18,302 bases of DNA from an uncultured Dialister sp. GTDB lineage: Bacteria; Bacillota; Negativicutes; Veillonellales; Dialisteraceae. Made by a program: the position numbers and the translations under genes. A model generated the notes under the pieces. The model did not search any database and was not told where the DNA came from. It worked only from the letters and a program-made list of their open reading frames with translations. The stretch covers positions 1 to 18,302 of the forward strand of contig CAKPUX010000041.1 in NCBI GenBank assembly GCA_934193095.1, given 5' to 3'. Positions 1 through 6,858 of the stretch are shown one piece after another; within the stretch, counting starts at the first letter, position 1, and every line of letters begins with the position of its first letter.

Positions 1-435
1 ACCCTAATGATAGCAGAAATCCGTTTTCGTTCACAGTGGTGCCGCAAGGCGTGATGGTTTGGGGAAGGGGGACTGCGTCAGCGGTGGATAGGGTGCTTTC
101 GTAAGCGACGCACTTGAGACGCTTTTACCCGCTCTCTTTCATGCCGCCAGTGCCCTATCCGCCCCTTCGGGGCACCTTCCCCTCGAGGGGAAGGCTGACG
201 ATACGGGAATACCGTCATCTAACATGCGGCGAAGCCGCCACCCGAACCCGTAGGGATAAGTAGCTAGGGATTAGGGATTGGGGATTAGACTGAGAGACTA
301 GGAGACATCAGACACCTGACTTCTATCCTCCAGCCTTCGGGCATCGCCCTTTATAAAAATCGACGCGAAGCGCCGCACCTGAACCCTTTGAACCCGTTGA
401 ACCTTCTGAACCCGTTGAACCTTGAACCCGCCAAC
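1..435. repeat. Gene-free stretch made of short dispersed repeats
   Basis: I find no convincing gene here. The stretch is a mosaic of words that recur elsewhere in the window. A GCCCCTTCGGGGCACC module followed by a CCCCTCGAGGGG hairpin lies near 160-195, and its relative lies at 2239-2272. GGATTAG/GACTAG heptads run from about 251 to 303. A core with CGGGCATCGCC and GCGAAGCGCCGCACC lies at about 337-380. A GAACCC/TTGAACC array runs from 378 to 432. The array ends directly at the pyrG terminator. The left edge of the window cuts this stretch, so a gene end left of position 1 cannot be excluded. Confidence 0.7.
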
Positions 436-469
436 AAAAAAGCGAACCCCTTTCGAGGTTCGCTTTTTT
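436..469 (-). terminator. Intrinsic terminator of the DUF1934-argS-pyrG operon
   Basis: A 7-bp perfect stem (GCGAACC pairing with GGTTCGC, 442-448 with 457-463) has an 8-nt loop. On the minus strand it is followed by six T. It begins 16 nt beyond the pyrG stop codon at 485. Because the other side also carries an A/T run, it could work in both directions. Confidence 0.9.
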
Positions 470-484
470 CATACTGCTGTTCGT

Positions 485-2104
485 TTATTTTTCATCTCTA
501 TGCTTGATGGCTGCTTCGATGAGGCCGCGGAAGAGCGGGTGCGGACGGTTCGGGCGGCTCTTGAATTCCGGATGAGCCTGGGTGGCTTCGAAGTACGGAT
601 GATCCTTGAGCTCGATCGTTTCGACGAGGCGTCCGTCCGGGCTGGTGCCGCAGATGACGAGGCCTGCTTTTTCAAGCTCCGGACGAAGGGCATTGGAGAC
701 TTCGTATCTATGGCGATGACGTTCGTAGACGATCTCCTGACCGCCGTAGAGTTCTCTGGCTTTGCTGCCTTCCTTGAGCTTGCACGGATAGATGCCAAGG
801 CGCATGGTGCCGCCTTTTTCGGTGACGTCTTCCTGGTCTGGCATGAGATCGATAACAGGGTACTGGGTGTCCGGGATGAATTCGGAGGAGTTTGCGCCGG
901 TCATGCCGCATACATTTCTAGCAAATTCAATGACGGCGCACTGCATACCGAGGCAGAGGCCGAGGAACGGGATCTTATTGACACGCGCATACTTGATGGT
1001 GTCGATCTTGCCTTCGACGCCGCGATAGCCGAAGCCGCCGGGGACGACGATGCCGTCGATGCCCTGGAAGACTTCGCGAAGATCCGGTTTCTCTTCTTCG
1101 AGGACTTCGGAATTGATCCAGTGGACTTTGACTTTGTTGCCGAAGGCGTAGCCGGCGTGAGACAGGGATTCGACGACGGAAAGGTAGGCGTCATGGAGTT
1201 CGACATATTTCCCGACGAGGGCGATGTTAACCTCTTTTTCGGAGGAAACAATGCGGTTCACCATGGCTTTCCAGTCTTCCATGTCGCACTTGGTGTCTTC
1301 CATACCAAGTTTCTGGAGGACGATGTGGTCAAGGCCTTCTTCCTGCAGAAGGAGCGGTACTTCATAGATGCTCTTAGCGGTGAGGTTATTGATGACGGCT
1401 TCCGGCTCTACGTCGCAGAACATACCGATCTTTCTCTTCATCTCCGGAGAGAGTGCCTTCACGGTACGGCAGACGATGACATCCGGCTGGATGCCGATGG
1501 AGCGCAGCTCCTTGACGGAGTGCTGGGTCGGCTTTGTCTTGAGTTCGTCAGCGGCTTCGATGTATGGTACGAGTGTGACGTGAATATAGATGACGTCATT
1601 TCGATTCGGTACGTCTTTCTTGACCTGACGGATGGCTTCGAGGAATGGCAGGGACTCGATATCTCCGACGGTGCCGCCGATCTCCGTGATGACGATGTCT
1701 GCATTGTCATTTCTGCCGACACGGAGCACGCGGTCTTTGATCTCGTTCGTGATATGCGGGATGACCTGAATGGTGGAGCCTAAGTATTCGCCCTTTCTTT
1801 CTTTGTTGATGACAGCCTGATAGACCTTGCCTGTGGTGACATTGGATGCCTTGGACAGATTTTCATCGATGAATCTTTCGTAATGACCGAGATCCAGATC
1901 GGTTTCCGCGCCGTCATCGGTGACGAAGACCTCGCCGTGCTGGTACGGGCTCATGGTGCCCGGGTCGATATTGATGTAAGGGTCGAATTTCTGAATGGTG
2001 ACTTTGTAGCCTCTGTTCTTCAGCAGTCTGCCCAGGGATGCAGCGGTGATGCCTTTGCCCAGGGATGAAACGACGCCGCCTGTTACGAAGATGTATTTTG
2101 TCAT
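485..2104 (-). CDS. pyrG: CTP synthase (glutamine-hydrolysing)
   Basis: This cytosolic enzyme makes CTP from UTP, ATP and glutamine, the last step of de novo pyrimidine nucleotide synthesis. The 539-aa length is normal for the family. The N-terminal synthetase domain carries the P-loop GGVVSSLGKG (residues 9-18) and the segment KFDPYINIDPGTMSPYQHGE (39-58). From about residue 290 there is a class I glutamine amidotransferase domain. It contains GGFGYRG (356-362), the nucleophile Cys384 in GLCLGMQ, and the His511/Glu513 pair in HPEF. The ATG is preceded by AAAGGAGGT at good spacing, which fixes the start. It is the last gene of the operon, 221 nt after argS across a repeat-filled gap with no clear promoter, so it is probably co-transcribed. 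I see no pyrimidine-type attenuator in the gap. Confidence 0.98.
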   Translation of the reverse strand: MTKYIFVTGGVVSSLGKGITAASLGRLLKNRGYKVTIQKFDPYINIDPGTMSPYQHGEVFVTDDGAETDLDLGHYERFIDENLSKASNVTTGKVYQAVINKERKGEYLGSTIQVIPHITNEIKDRVLRVGRNDNADIVITEIGGTVGDIESLPFLEAIRQVKKDVPNRNDVIYIHVTLVPYIEAADELKTKPTQHSVKELRSIGIQPDVIVCRTVKALSPEMKRKIGMFCDVEPEAVINNLTAKSIYEVPLLLQEEGLDHIVLQKLGMEDTKCDMEDWKAMVNRIVSSEKEVNIALVGKYVELHDAYLSVVESLSHAGYAFGNKVKVHWINSEVLEEEKPDLREVFQGIDGIVVPGGFGYRGVEGKIDTIKYARVNKIPFLGLCLGMQCAVIEFARNVCGMTGANSSEFIPDTQYPVIDLMPDQEDVTEKGGTMRLGIYPCKLKEGSKARELYGGQEIVYERHRHRYEVSNALRPELEKAGLVICGTSPDGRLVETIELKDHPYFEATQAHPEFKSRPNRPHPLFRGLIEAAIKHRDEK

Positions 2105-2138
2105 GGGACCTCCTTTGAGATAGGGTGGAACGGGAAGA

Positions 2139-2325
2139 GTGACTTGTGACTAGTAGCTAGGGACTAGTGATTAGTAAGACAGGTTAAACAGGTTCTAAAG
2201 GTTCTAAAGGTTCAGCGGAAAAGGTGCCAACCTCCGCCCCTTCGGGGCACCTCCTTCCAGAGGAAGGAGGGAGCCAGCTCCCGTTGAACCTTTTGAACCT
2301 GATGAACCCTTTTAACCTATTTCCC
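2139..2325. repeat. Repeat mosaic between argS and pyrG
   Basis: The gap contains TGACTAG-like heptads (about 2139-2175) and an AGGTTCTAA array (about 2181-2214). A GCCCCTTCGGGGCACC word with a CCTTCC/GGAAGG hairpin lies at about 2239-2272. A TTGAACC array runs from about 2283 to 2320. The hairpins have no T-run on the minus strand, so I do not call a terminator. The same words occur in most other gaps of the window. Confidence 0.75.
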
Positions 2326-3993
2326 TTACATTTTTTCCGGAGCGGTAATGCCTAAGATGGTGAGGGCGTGGACCAGGACGTACTGGACAGCGGTGATGAG
2401 CCCGAGGCGCGCCTGCGTGACTTCGCTGTCTACACCAAGGATACGGCATTCTCTATAGAAATGATGGAAGAGGGCTGCCAGCTCGTACGCATATTTGGCG
2501 ATACGCTGCGGAGCTCTTTCTTTCGCGGCTCCATCAATGAGCTGATGATAGTTTTCCATCTTTTTGATCAGATCCATTTCACATTCTTCTTTGAGGCAGG
2601 TGAAATCGACGCCGGTGAACTGGGGATCCCAGGTGACCTTGGCTTCCTTCGCCTGACGGAAGAGGCTGTGAATGCGGGCATTCGCATACTGGATGTAATA
2701 GACCGGGTTATCGCTGGACTGTTTCTTGGCCAGGTCGATATCGAAGTCCATCTGGGAGTCCAGTGTGCGGGCGCAGAAGAAATAGCGTGCTGCATCGGTG
2801 CCGACTTCTTCCATCAGCTCGCGCAGCGATACGGCCTGTCCGGTACGCTTGGACATTTTGACCGGCTGTCCATCGCGGAGAAGTGTCACCATCTGGAGCA
2901 GCATGATCTCGAAATCATCCGGGTTGTAGCCCAAAAATTTCATGGCTGTCTTCAGACGGATGATGTAGCCATGGTGATCCGCTCCCCAGATATCAATGAG
3001 CTTGTTGTAGCCGCGGCGGATCTTATTCCCTACATAGGCGATATCGGAGCAGAAATAGGTCGGCACGCCATTCGTGCGGATGACCACGCGGTCCTTGTCA
3101 TCGCCGTTCTTTGTGGTGCGGAGCCAAAGAGCGCCGTCCTTCTCGTACATATTGTCTTCGTCCTTCAGGACTTTGAGCGCTTCATTCACCTGATCCGGAT
3201 AGAGAGATCTTTCGGAGAACCAGTTGTCGAAGTCGACGTGGAATTCCTGCAGATCCTTCTTGAGGTCTGCGAGCTTTTCCTGAAGGCCGAGCTCTTTGAA
3301 GATCTCCAGACGTTCTTTCTCATCCATATCGAGGTACTTCTTGCCATCCTTGGCAAGGATATTCTTCGCTGTATCGATGATATCCTGTCCATGGTAGCCG
3401 TCTTCCGGGATCTCAGCATCCAGACCGCAGAGCTGGAGATAGCGTGCATTGATGGATTCCGCCAGATGATCGATCTGGTTGCCGGCATCATTCACATAGT
3501 ATTCCGACAGTACATCATAGCCGGCCGCGCGCAGCAGATTTACCATCGCTGAGCCATAGGCAGCGCCTCTGGCGTGTCCGATGTGGAGAAGGCCGGTCGG
3601 ATTTGCCGAGACATACTCGACAAGGATGCGGTCTTTTTTATTTTTCGGCAGATCCCCGTAGGAAGGGCCAGCCTTCAGGATCTGCTTCAGCTCGCTGTAC
3701 ACCGTATCTGCGGCAAGGTAGAAATTGATGAAGCCGGCACCCGCGATCTCCGTCCGAGTGACCAGCGGTGTGTCCAGATGCTTCACGATGGATTCTGCGA
3801 TCATGCGCGGTGCTTTGTGCGCTGTTCTCGCCCACTGCATAGCCGCATTGGTGGAATAATCACCAAATTCCTTGGATTTCGGCACTTCCAGACGCTGTAC
3901 AGCCGCGTAATCGCCCTCCGGCAGTTCACCGGCAGCGATGGCTGCCTCTTTCGCTTTCTCAATGATTTCTTTCAGTTCTTCTCTGACTTCCAT
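2326..3993 (-). CDS. argS: Arginine--tRNA ligase
   Basis: This cytosolic class I aminoacyl-tRNA synthetase charges tRNA-Arg. The 555-aa length is typical. An N-terminal additional domain covers about residues 1-110. The Rossmann catalytic domain has HIGH at 137-140 (in NPTGLLHIGHARGA) and KMSKR at 379-383. A helical DALR-type anticodon-binding domain forms the C-terminus from about residue 435. GGAGG six nucleotides before the ATG sets the start. The first 22 nt overlap the end of the upstream DUF1934 gene, which indicates translational coupling in one operon. Nothing looks damaged. Confidence 0.98.
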   Translation of the reverse strand: MEVREELKEIIEKAKEAAIAAGELPEGDYAAVQRLEVPKSKEFGDYSTNAAMQWARTAHKAPRMIAESIVKHLDTPLVTRTEIAGAGFINFYLAADTVYSELKQILKAGPSYGDLPKNKKDRILVEYVSANPTGLLHIGHARGAAYGSAMVNLLRAAGYDVLSEYYVNDAGNQIDHLAESINARYLQLCGLDAEIPEDGYHGQDIIDTAKNILAKDGKKYLDMDEKERLEIFKELGLQEKLADLKKDLQEFHVDFDNWFSERSLYPDQVNEALKVLKDEDNMYEKDGALWLRTTKNGDDKDRVVIRTNGVPTYFCSDIAYVGNKIRRGYNKLIDIWGADHHGYIIRLKTAMKFLGYNPDDFEIMLLQMVTLLRDGQPVKMSKRTGQAVSLRELMEEVGTDAARYFFCARTLDSQMDFDIDLAKKQSSDNPVYYIQYANARIHSLFRQAKEAKVTWDPQFTGVDFTCLKEECEMDLIKKMENYHQLIDGAAKERAPQRIAKYAYELAALFHHFYRECRILGVDSEVTQARLGLITAVQYVLVHALTILGITAPEKM

Positions 3994-4424
3994 GAATCCT
4001 CCGGATCCTCCCGAACTTCTACAATAATTTCATTCAAATGGTTAAACAGGCCTTTCAGCTCCACATCATAAGAAAGGCGCATACGTCCCTTCCCCGCCTC
4101 GATCGAGTCTTCGATCTCGCGCGTCACGACGTAGATATCCATCGTGCCCATCGGGGTCTCGTACAGGGAGTGGTTCTTCTCTCCGATGCGGTAGACCTGC
4201 TCCTGCAGGAAGCTGCCGTCTCGGATGAGGCGCACGTGGTCTTTGTGGATCTCCAGCGTGGTCGTCGTCCCTTCCATACCGGCCAGCTTGGTCTCCTCAT
4301 AGGAAACGTACTTCATGCCGTCCTTCTCGCCATAGATGCCCGGCGTTTCCAGGGTGATTTTCTCATCCTTTCCCGCCTCATTCCGCTGCAGAGAAGTGAC
4401 ATTGATGATGACCTTTTTTTCCAA
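3972..4424 (-). CDS. DUF1934 (YwiB-like) beta-barrel protein
   Basis: A 150-aa soluble protein resembling the DUF1934/YwiB family, a small lipocalin-like beta-barrel of unknown function often found directly before argS in Firmicutes. Family-like features are the N-terminal KVIINVTSLQ strand, GxYGEKDGMKYVSYEE (about 29-44) and the TPMGTMDIYVVTR block (about 90-102). The C-terminus ends in alternating charged strands (RLSYDVELKG). There is no signal peptide or membrane segment. The start codon is TTG: there is no in-frame ATG at a sensible distance, and an AAGGGGGCGG ribosome binding site lies upstream. It is first in the operon with argS (22-nt overlap) and pyrG. The family call rests on motif memory, not a search. 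Confidence 0.85.
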   Translation of the reverse strand: MEKKVIINVTSLQRNEAGKDEKITLETPGIYGEKDGMKYVSYEETKLAGMEGTTTTLEIHKDHVRLIRDGSFLQEQVYRIGEKNHSLYETPMGTMDIYVVTREIEDSIEAGKGRMRLSYDVELKGLFNHLNEIIVEVREDPEDSWKSEKN

Positions 4425-4461
4425 GACTGACCGCCCCCTTGTTCTATTTATAATCCTATTT

Positions 4462-4490
4462 ATTATATCATAGAAAGCCGCCTTTTCTAA
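4462..4490 (-). promoter_or_regulatory. Probable promoter of the DUF1934-argS-pyrG operon
   Basis: On the minus strand a perfect -10 TATAAT (4462-4467) lies 17 nt from a weak -35 TTAGAA (4485-4490), within an AT-rich island about 40 nt before the TTG start. Confidence 0.6.
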
Positions 4491-4539
4491 GAGCTTCTAC
4501 GAATTTCCATGACTACTTATTGTAGCGTAGTTTTGGGCG

Positions 4540-4912
4540 GCGGTCAAGGAGGGAGGGTTCGGGGTTCAGGGTTGTGGTGGCGGCTTCGCCGCAAGTATAA
4601 ATAGGGCAATGCCCTAAGATGGTGGGTGATGCGGTATCCTAGCATCGTCATTCCGAGCGAGGCGAGAAATCTTTGTCATTCGCAGTCAGGCGGTCGATAT
4701 CAGGGAATCCAAAACGAGAAATCTGCTTATCCGCAGACCTTCGGGCATCGCCATTATTTATACTCTGCGGCGCTTCTATATTCTGATGCGCCGCACCGCC
4801 ATTTCGCATTTCTCATTTCTAATTTCTCATTCAAGCAAAGCTTTCATTCCCAGTCAAGGGGGCAGCACGCCCCACAGGCTAGCCCTGAACCCTGAACCCT
4901 TCCCCTCAATAC
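4540..4912. repeat. Repeat mosaic downstream of AGCS-A
   Basis: This gap between the housekeeping operon and AGCS-A holds no gene. It has GGTTCGGGGTTCAGGG and GGTGGCGGCTTCGCCGC with an inverted half of the core (about 4556-4625). A 26-nt segment beginning GTCATTCCGAGCGAGG lies at 4647-4672. A forward core (GGGCATCGCC, then GCGGCGCTTC, then TGCGCCGCACC) lies at 4743-4800, followed by CATTTCTCATTTCTAATTTC (about 4804-4830). The end, AAGCAAAGCTTTCATTCCC with GCAGCACGCCCCACAGGCT, matches ends found near 15960-16008 and 18085-18130. Confidence 0.75.
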
Positions 4913-4942
4913 AAAATCCCGCCGGAGTGACTCCGACGGGAT
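4913..4942 (-). terminator. Intrinsic terminator after AGCS-A
   Basis: On the minus strand the stem ATCCCG plus CGGAGT pairs with ACTCCG plus CGGGAT, with one mismatch near the middle, followed by TTTT. It begins about 10 nt after the AGCS-A stop codon. Confidence 0.85.
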
Positions 4943-4952
4943 CTTTCCCCCA

Positions 4953-6344
4953 TTATACTTCTGCCTTTTTCCCGATGCGGCGTTCCTTATACGCCGCGAG
5001 TCTGGCATCGCGGATCTCGAGATGTCCGAAGTATTTCTTCGTCTCAGAAACGATGACGCCCGAAAGCCCGAGAAGGGCGATGAGGTTTGGAATGGCCATG
5101 AGGCCGTTTACGATATCAGCCAGCGCCCAGATGGCTTCCAGTTTCAGGAAGACTGCGGAAGCCAGCACGGCGATGTAGCACACGCGGTACACAGGGATGG
5201 TCTTCGTGCCGAAGAGGTATTCCCAGCAGCGTTCCCCATAGTAGTTCCATCCGATGATGGTGGTGAAAGCAAAGAGCGTTAAGGAGATCGTCAGAAGGAA
5301 GGGAGCAAAAGCGCCGTAGGTGGTCGCAAAAGCTGCCTGCGTGAGTTCCGCACCATTGAGTTCCCCCAGCCACTGGCCGGACACGATGATGGTGAGACCG
5401 GTCATGGTGCAGATGATGATGGTATCGATGAAGGTGCCCGTCATGGAAATCAGCCCCTGCTCGGCTGGCCACTTGGTCTTTGCGGCAGCCGCTACGATCG
5501 GCGCAGAGCCGAGACCGGATTCATTCGAGTACAGGCCGCGGGCGATACCGCTTCGAAGGACGAGCATGACGCCGGCGCCAGCGAAGCCGCCGGCCGCTGC
5601 GGTGCCATTGAAAGCCCCATCGATGACAAGAGCGATCGCATGCGGCAGTTCACCCGCATTGCAGGCGAGGAAAATTACAGTGATGATGAAATAAACGACT
5701 GCCATCGCAGGGACGATCTTGGAGGCTGTCTTGGAGATCGATTTCAAGCCGCCAAAGGTGATGATCGCGACAAGGACCGTGATGACGGCGCAGGTGATGT
5801 AGGTAGAAATCCCGAACCCTGCCTGCACGGAAGCCGTGATCGCATTCATCTGCGTGGTAGTACCACTGCCGAGCATGGCTGTCATGATGCCGAAGATAGA
5901 GAAAGCGACAGCGAGAGGTTTCCATTTCTTGCCAAGCCCCATTTCGATGTAGTACATCGGGCCGCCAGAAATATTGCCCTGGTCATCCACGCCTCTATAC
6001 TTGACCGCGAGGCACCCTTCCGCATACTTGGTCGCCATGCCAAAGAAAGCGGCAAGCCACATCCAGAAAAGCGCGCCCGGGCCGCCGAGCTTGATCGCCG
6101 TCGCAACGCCGACGATATTTCCCGTGCCGACCGTCGCAGCGAGCGCTGTGCAGAGCGCTTTGAAGCTGTCGATGTCGCCATCGCCTTTGTTTCGCGCGAA
6201 GAAAATCAGCTTCAGCGCGCGCGGCAGTTTCAGTACCTGCAGGAGCGAAAGCCTGCACGTCAGGAGCACCCCGGTGCCGACAAGAAGCACCAGGAGCCAC
6301 GGGCCCCACACGAGCCCGTCGATCTGGTTCAATAATTCAGTCAT
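4953..6344 (-). CDS. AGCS-family sodium:alanine/glycine symporter (AGCS-A)
   Basis: A 463-aa polytopic inner-membrane protein that should import alanine and/or glycine with Na+. Visible family signatures are TVGTGNIVGVATAI (71-84), GGPMYYIEMG (127-136), NESGLGSAP (274-282), MTGTFIDTIIICTMTG (301-316) and WNYYGERC (366-373). About ten hydrophobic segments are visible, and the C-terminus is short and basic. An upstream in-frame ATG at 6359 overlaps the ribosome binding site itself (GGGAGGAAAT), so I choose the ATG at 6344. It is closest to AGCS-D in this window; both have NESGLGSAP and WNYYGERC. A tandem glycine riboswitch with a terminator lies upstream, so expression should respond to glycine. 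The exact substrate cannot be read from the sequence. Confidence 0.96.
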   Translation of the reverse strand: MTELLNQIDGLVWGPWLLVLLVGTGVLLTCRLSLLQVLKLPRALKLIFFARNKGDGDIDSFKALCTALAATVGTGNIVGVATAIKLGGPGALFWMWLAAFFGMATKYAEGCLAVKYRGVDDQGNISGGPMYYIEMGLGKKWKPLAVAFSIFGIMTAMLGSGTTTQMNAITASVQAGFGISTYITCAVITVLVAIITFGGLKSISKTASKIVPAMAVVYFIITVIFLACNAGELPHAIALVIDGAFNGTAAAGGFAGAGVMLVLRSGIARGLYSNESGLGSAPIVAAAAKTKWPAEQGLISMTGTFIDTIIICTMTGLTIIVSGQWLGELNGAELTQAAFATTYGAFAPFLLTISLTLFAFTTIIGWNYYGERCWEYLFGTKTIPVYRVCYIAVLASAVFLKLEAIWALADIVNGLMAIPNLIALLGLSGVIVSETKKYFGHLEIRDARLAAYKERRIGKKAEV

Positions 6345-6466
6345 AATATTTCCTCCCATTTTACTTTTCTACAAAATAATTGATGTGACTGATGACTGGT
6401 ATACTGCATCATCTGAACCCACCGCTGCAAACGATGAGTGATCCGCCTAAAAGTCACCTATGAACC

Positions 6467-6507
6467 AAAAAAGCCGGTTCTGTATCAAATAAAAAGACAG
6501 AACCGGC
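6467..6507 (-). terminator. Riboswitch-controlled terminator before AGCS-A
   Basis: An 11-bp perfect stem (GCCGGTTCTGT with ACAGAACCGGC; 6473-6483 with 6497-6507) is followed by six T on the minus strand. Its 5' arm segment GGTTCTGTC can instead pair with GACAGAGCC, the 3' strand of the second aptamer's P1 (6532-6540), over 9 bp with one G-U. This is an antiterminator/terminator switch. Confidence 0.88.
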
Positions 6508-6531
6508 ATCATGAGCTTTCCTCATGAAATC

Positions 6532-6705
6532 GGCTCTGTCCTTTGGCCTGAGAGATTACAGCGTTTCCGCCTATGCCCCTTCGGCTCTCATTGAAGAGAT
6601 CTCCAGAGATCTGTCCCCATGGAGTTTCGTGTTCACTGAACGCCTGATAGTGTTACTCCTTCGGCAGCCTCGGGCATCGCCCTCGGTCTTTTTCCCCATG
6701 GATCA
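6532..6705 (-). promoter_or_regulatory. Tandem glycine riboswitch upstream of AGCS-A
   Basis: Two glycine aptamers in series, read on the minus strand. Aptamer 1 (about 6617-6701) has the closing pair CCATGG/CCATGG and the core CCGAAGGAGTAACACTATCAGG. Aptamer 2 (about 6534-6608) opens with CTCTGGAGAT and contains GCCGAAGGGGC and CTCTCAGGCCAAAGGACAG, with P1 CTCTG/CAGAG. These blocks match the glycine riboswitch consensus. Alternative pairing with the next terminator predicts that glycine turns AGCS-A off. I see only a weak -10 (TATACT at 6714-6719) and no good -35, so transcription may arrive from the DAACS gene upstream. Confidence 0.92.
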
Positions 6706-6740
6706 TCCAAGTCAGTATAGAGTTGTTGTGTGTGTTTGGG

Positions 6741-6850
6741 TGACTAGTGACTAGTGACTAGTGACTGGTTCTCATTTCTAATTTCTCATTTCTAATTCAA
6801 GAAAGGCTTTCAAACGGAACCAAAGGTGGCACACCCTACGGGATAGCTCT
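6741..6850. repeat. TGACTAG heptad array and repeat tail after the DAACS gene
   Basis: Four tandem heptads (TGACTAG three times, then TGACTGG) occupy 6741-6768. They are followed by TCTCATTTCTAATTTCTC words (about 6770-6797) and a tail with GGCTTTCAAAC and GGTGGCACACCCTACGGG. The same tail words occur near 4840-4880, 15960-16005 and 18090-18130. No terminator hairpin is visible here. Confidence 0.8.
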
Positions 6851-6858
6851 AAATCCTC

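Noticed and set aside
422..1783. Long plus-strand open frame antisense to pyrG (453 codons)
   Set aside because: It is a mirror of pyrG codon bias, with no ribosome binding site and no family motifs. The minus-strand gene is unambiguous.
2105..2325. Possible pyrG attenuator or missing rpoE gene between argS and pyrG
   Set aside because: The gap contains only repeats; hairpins lack a T-run, there is no G-rich start for reiterative transcription, and no open frame resembles the RNA polymerase delta subunit.
6741..6768. TGACTAG array considered as a CRISPR or telomere-like repeat
   Set aside because: The units are 7 nt without spacers, and degenerate forms are scattered across all gaps; there are no cas genes and no replicon end here.
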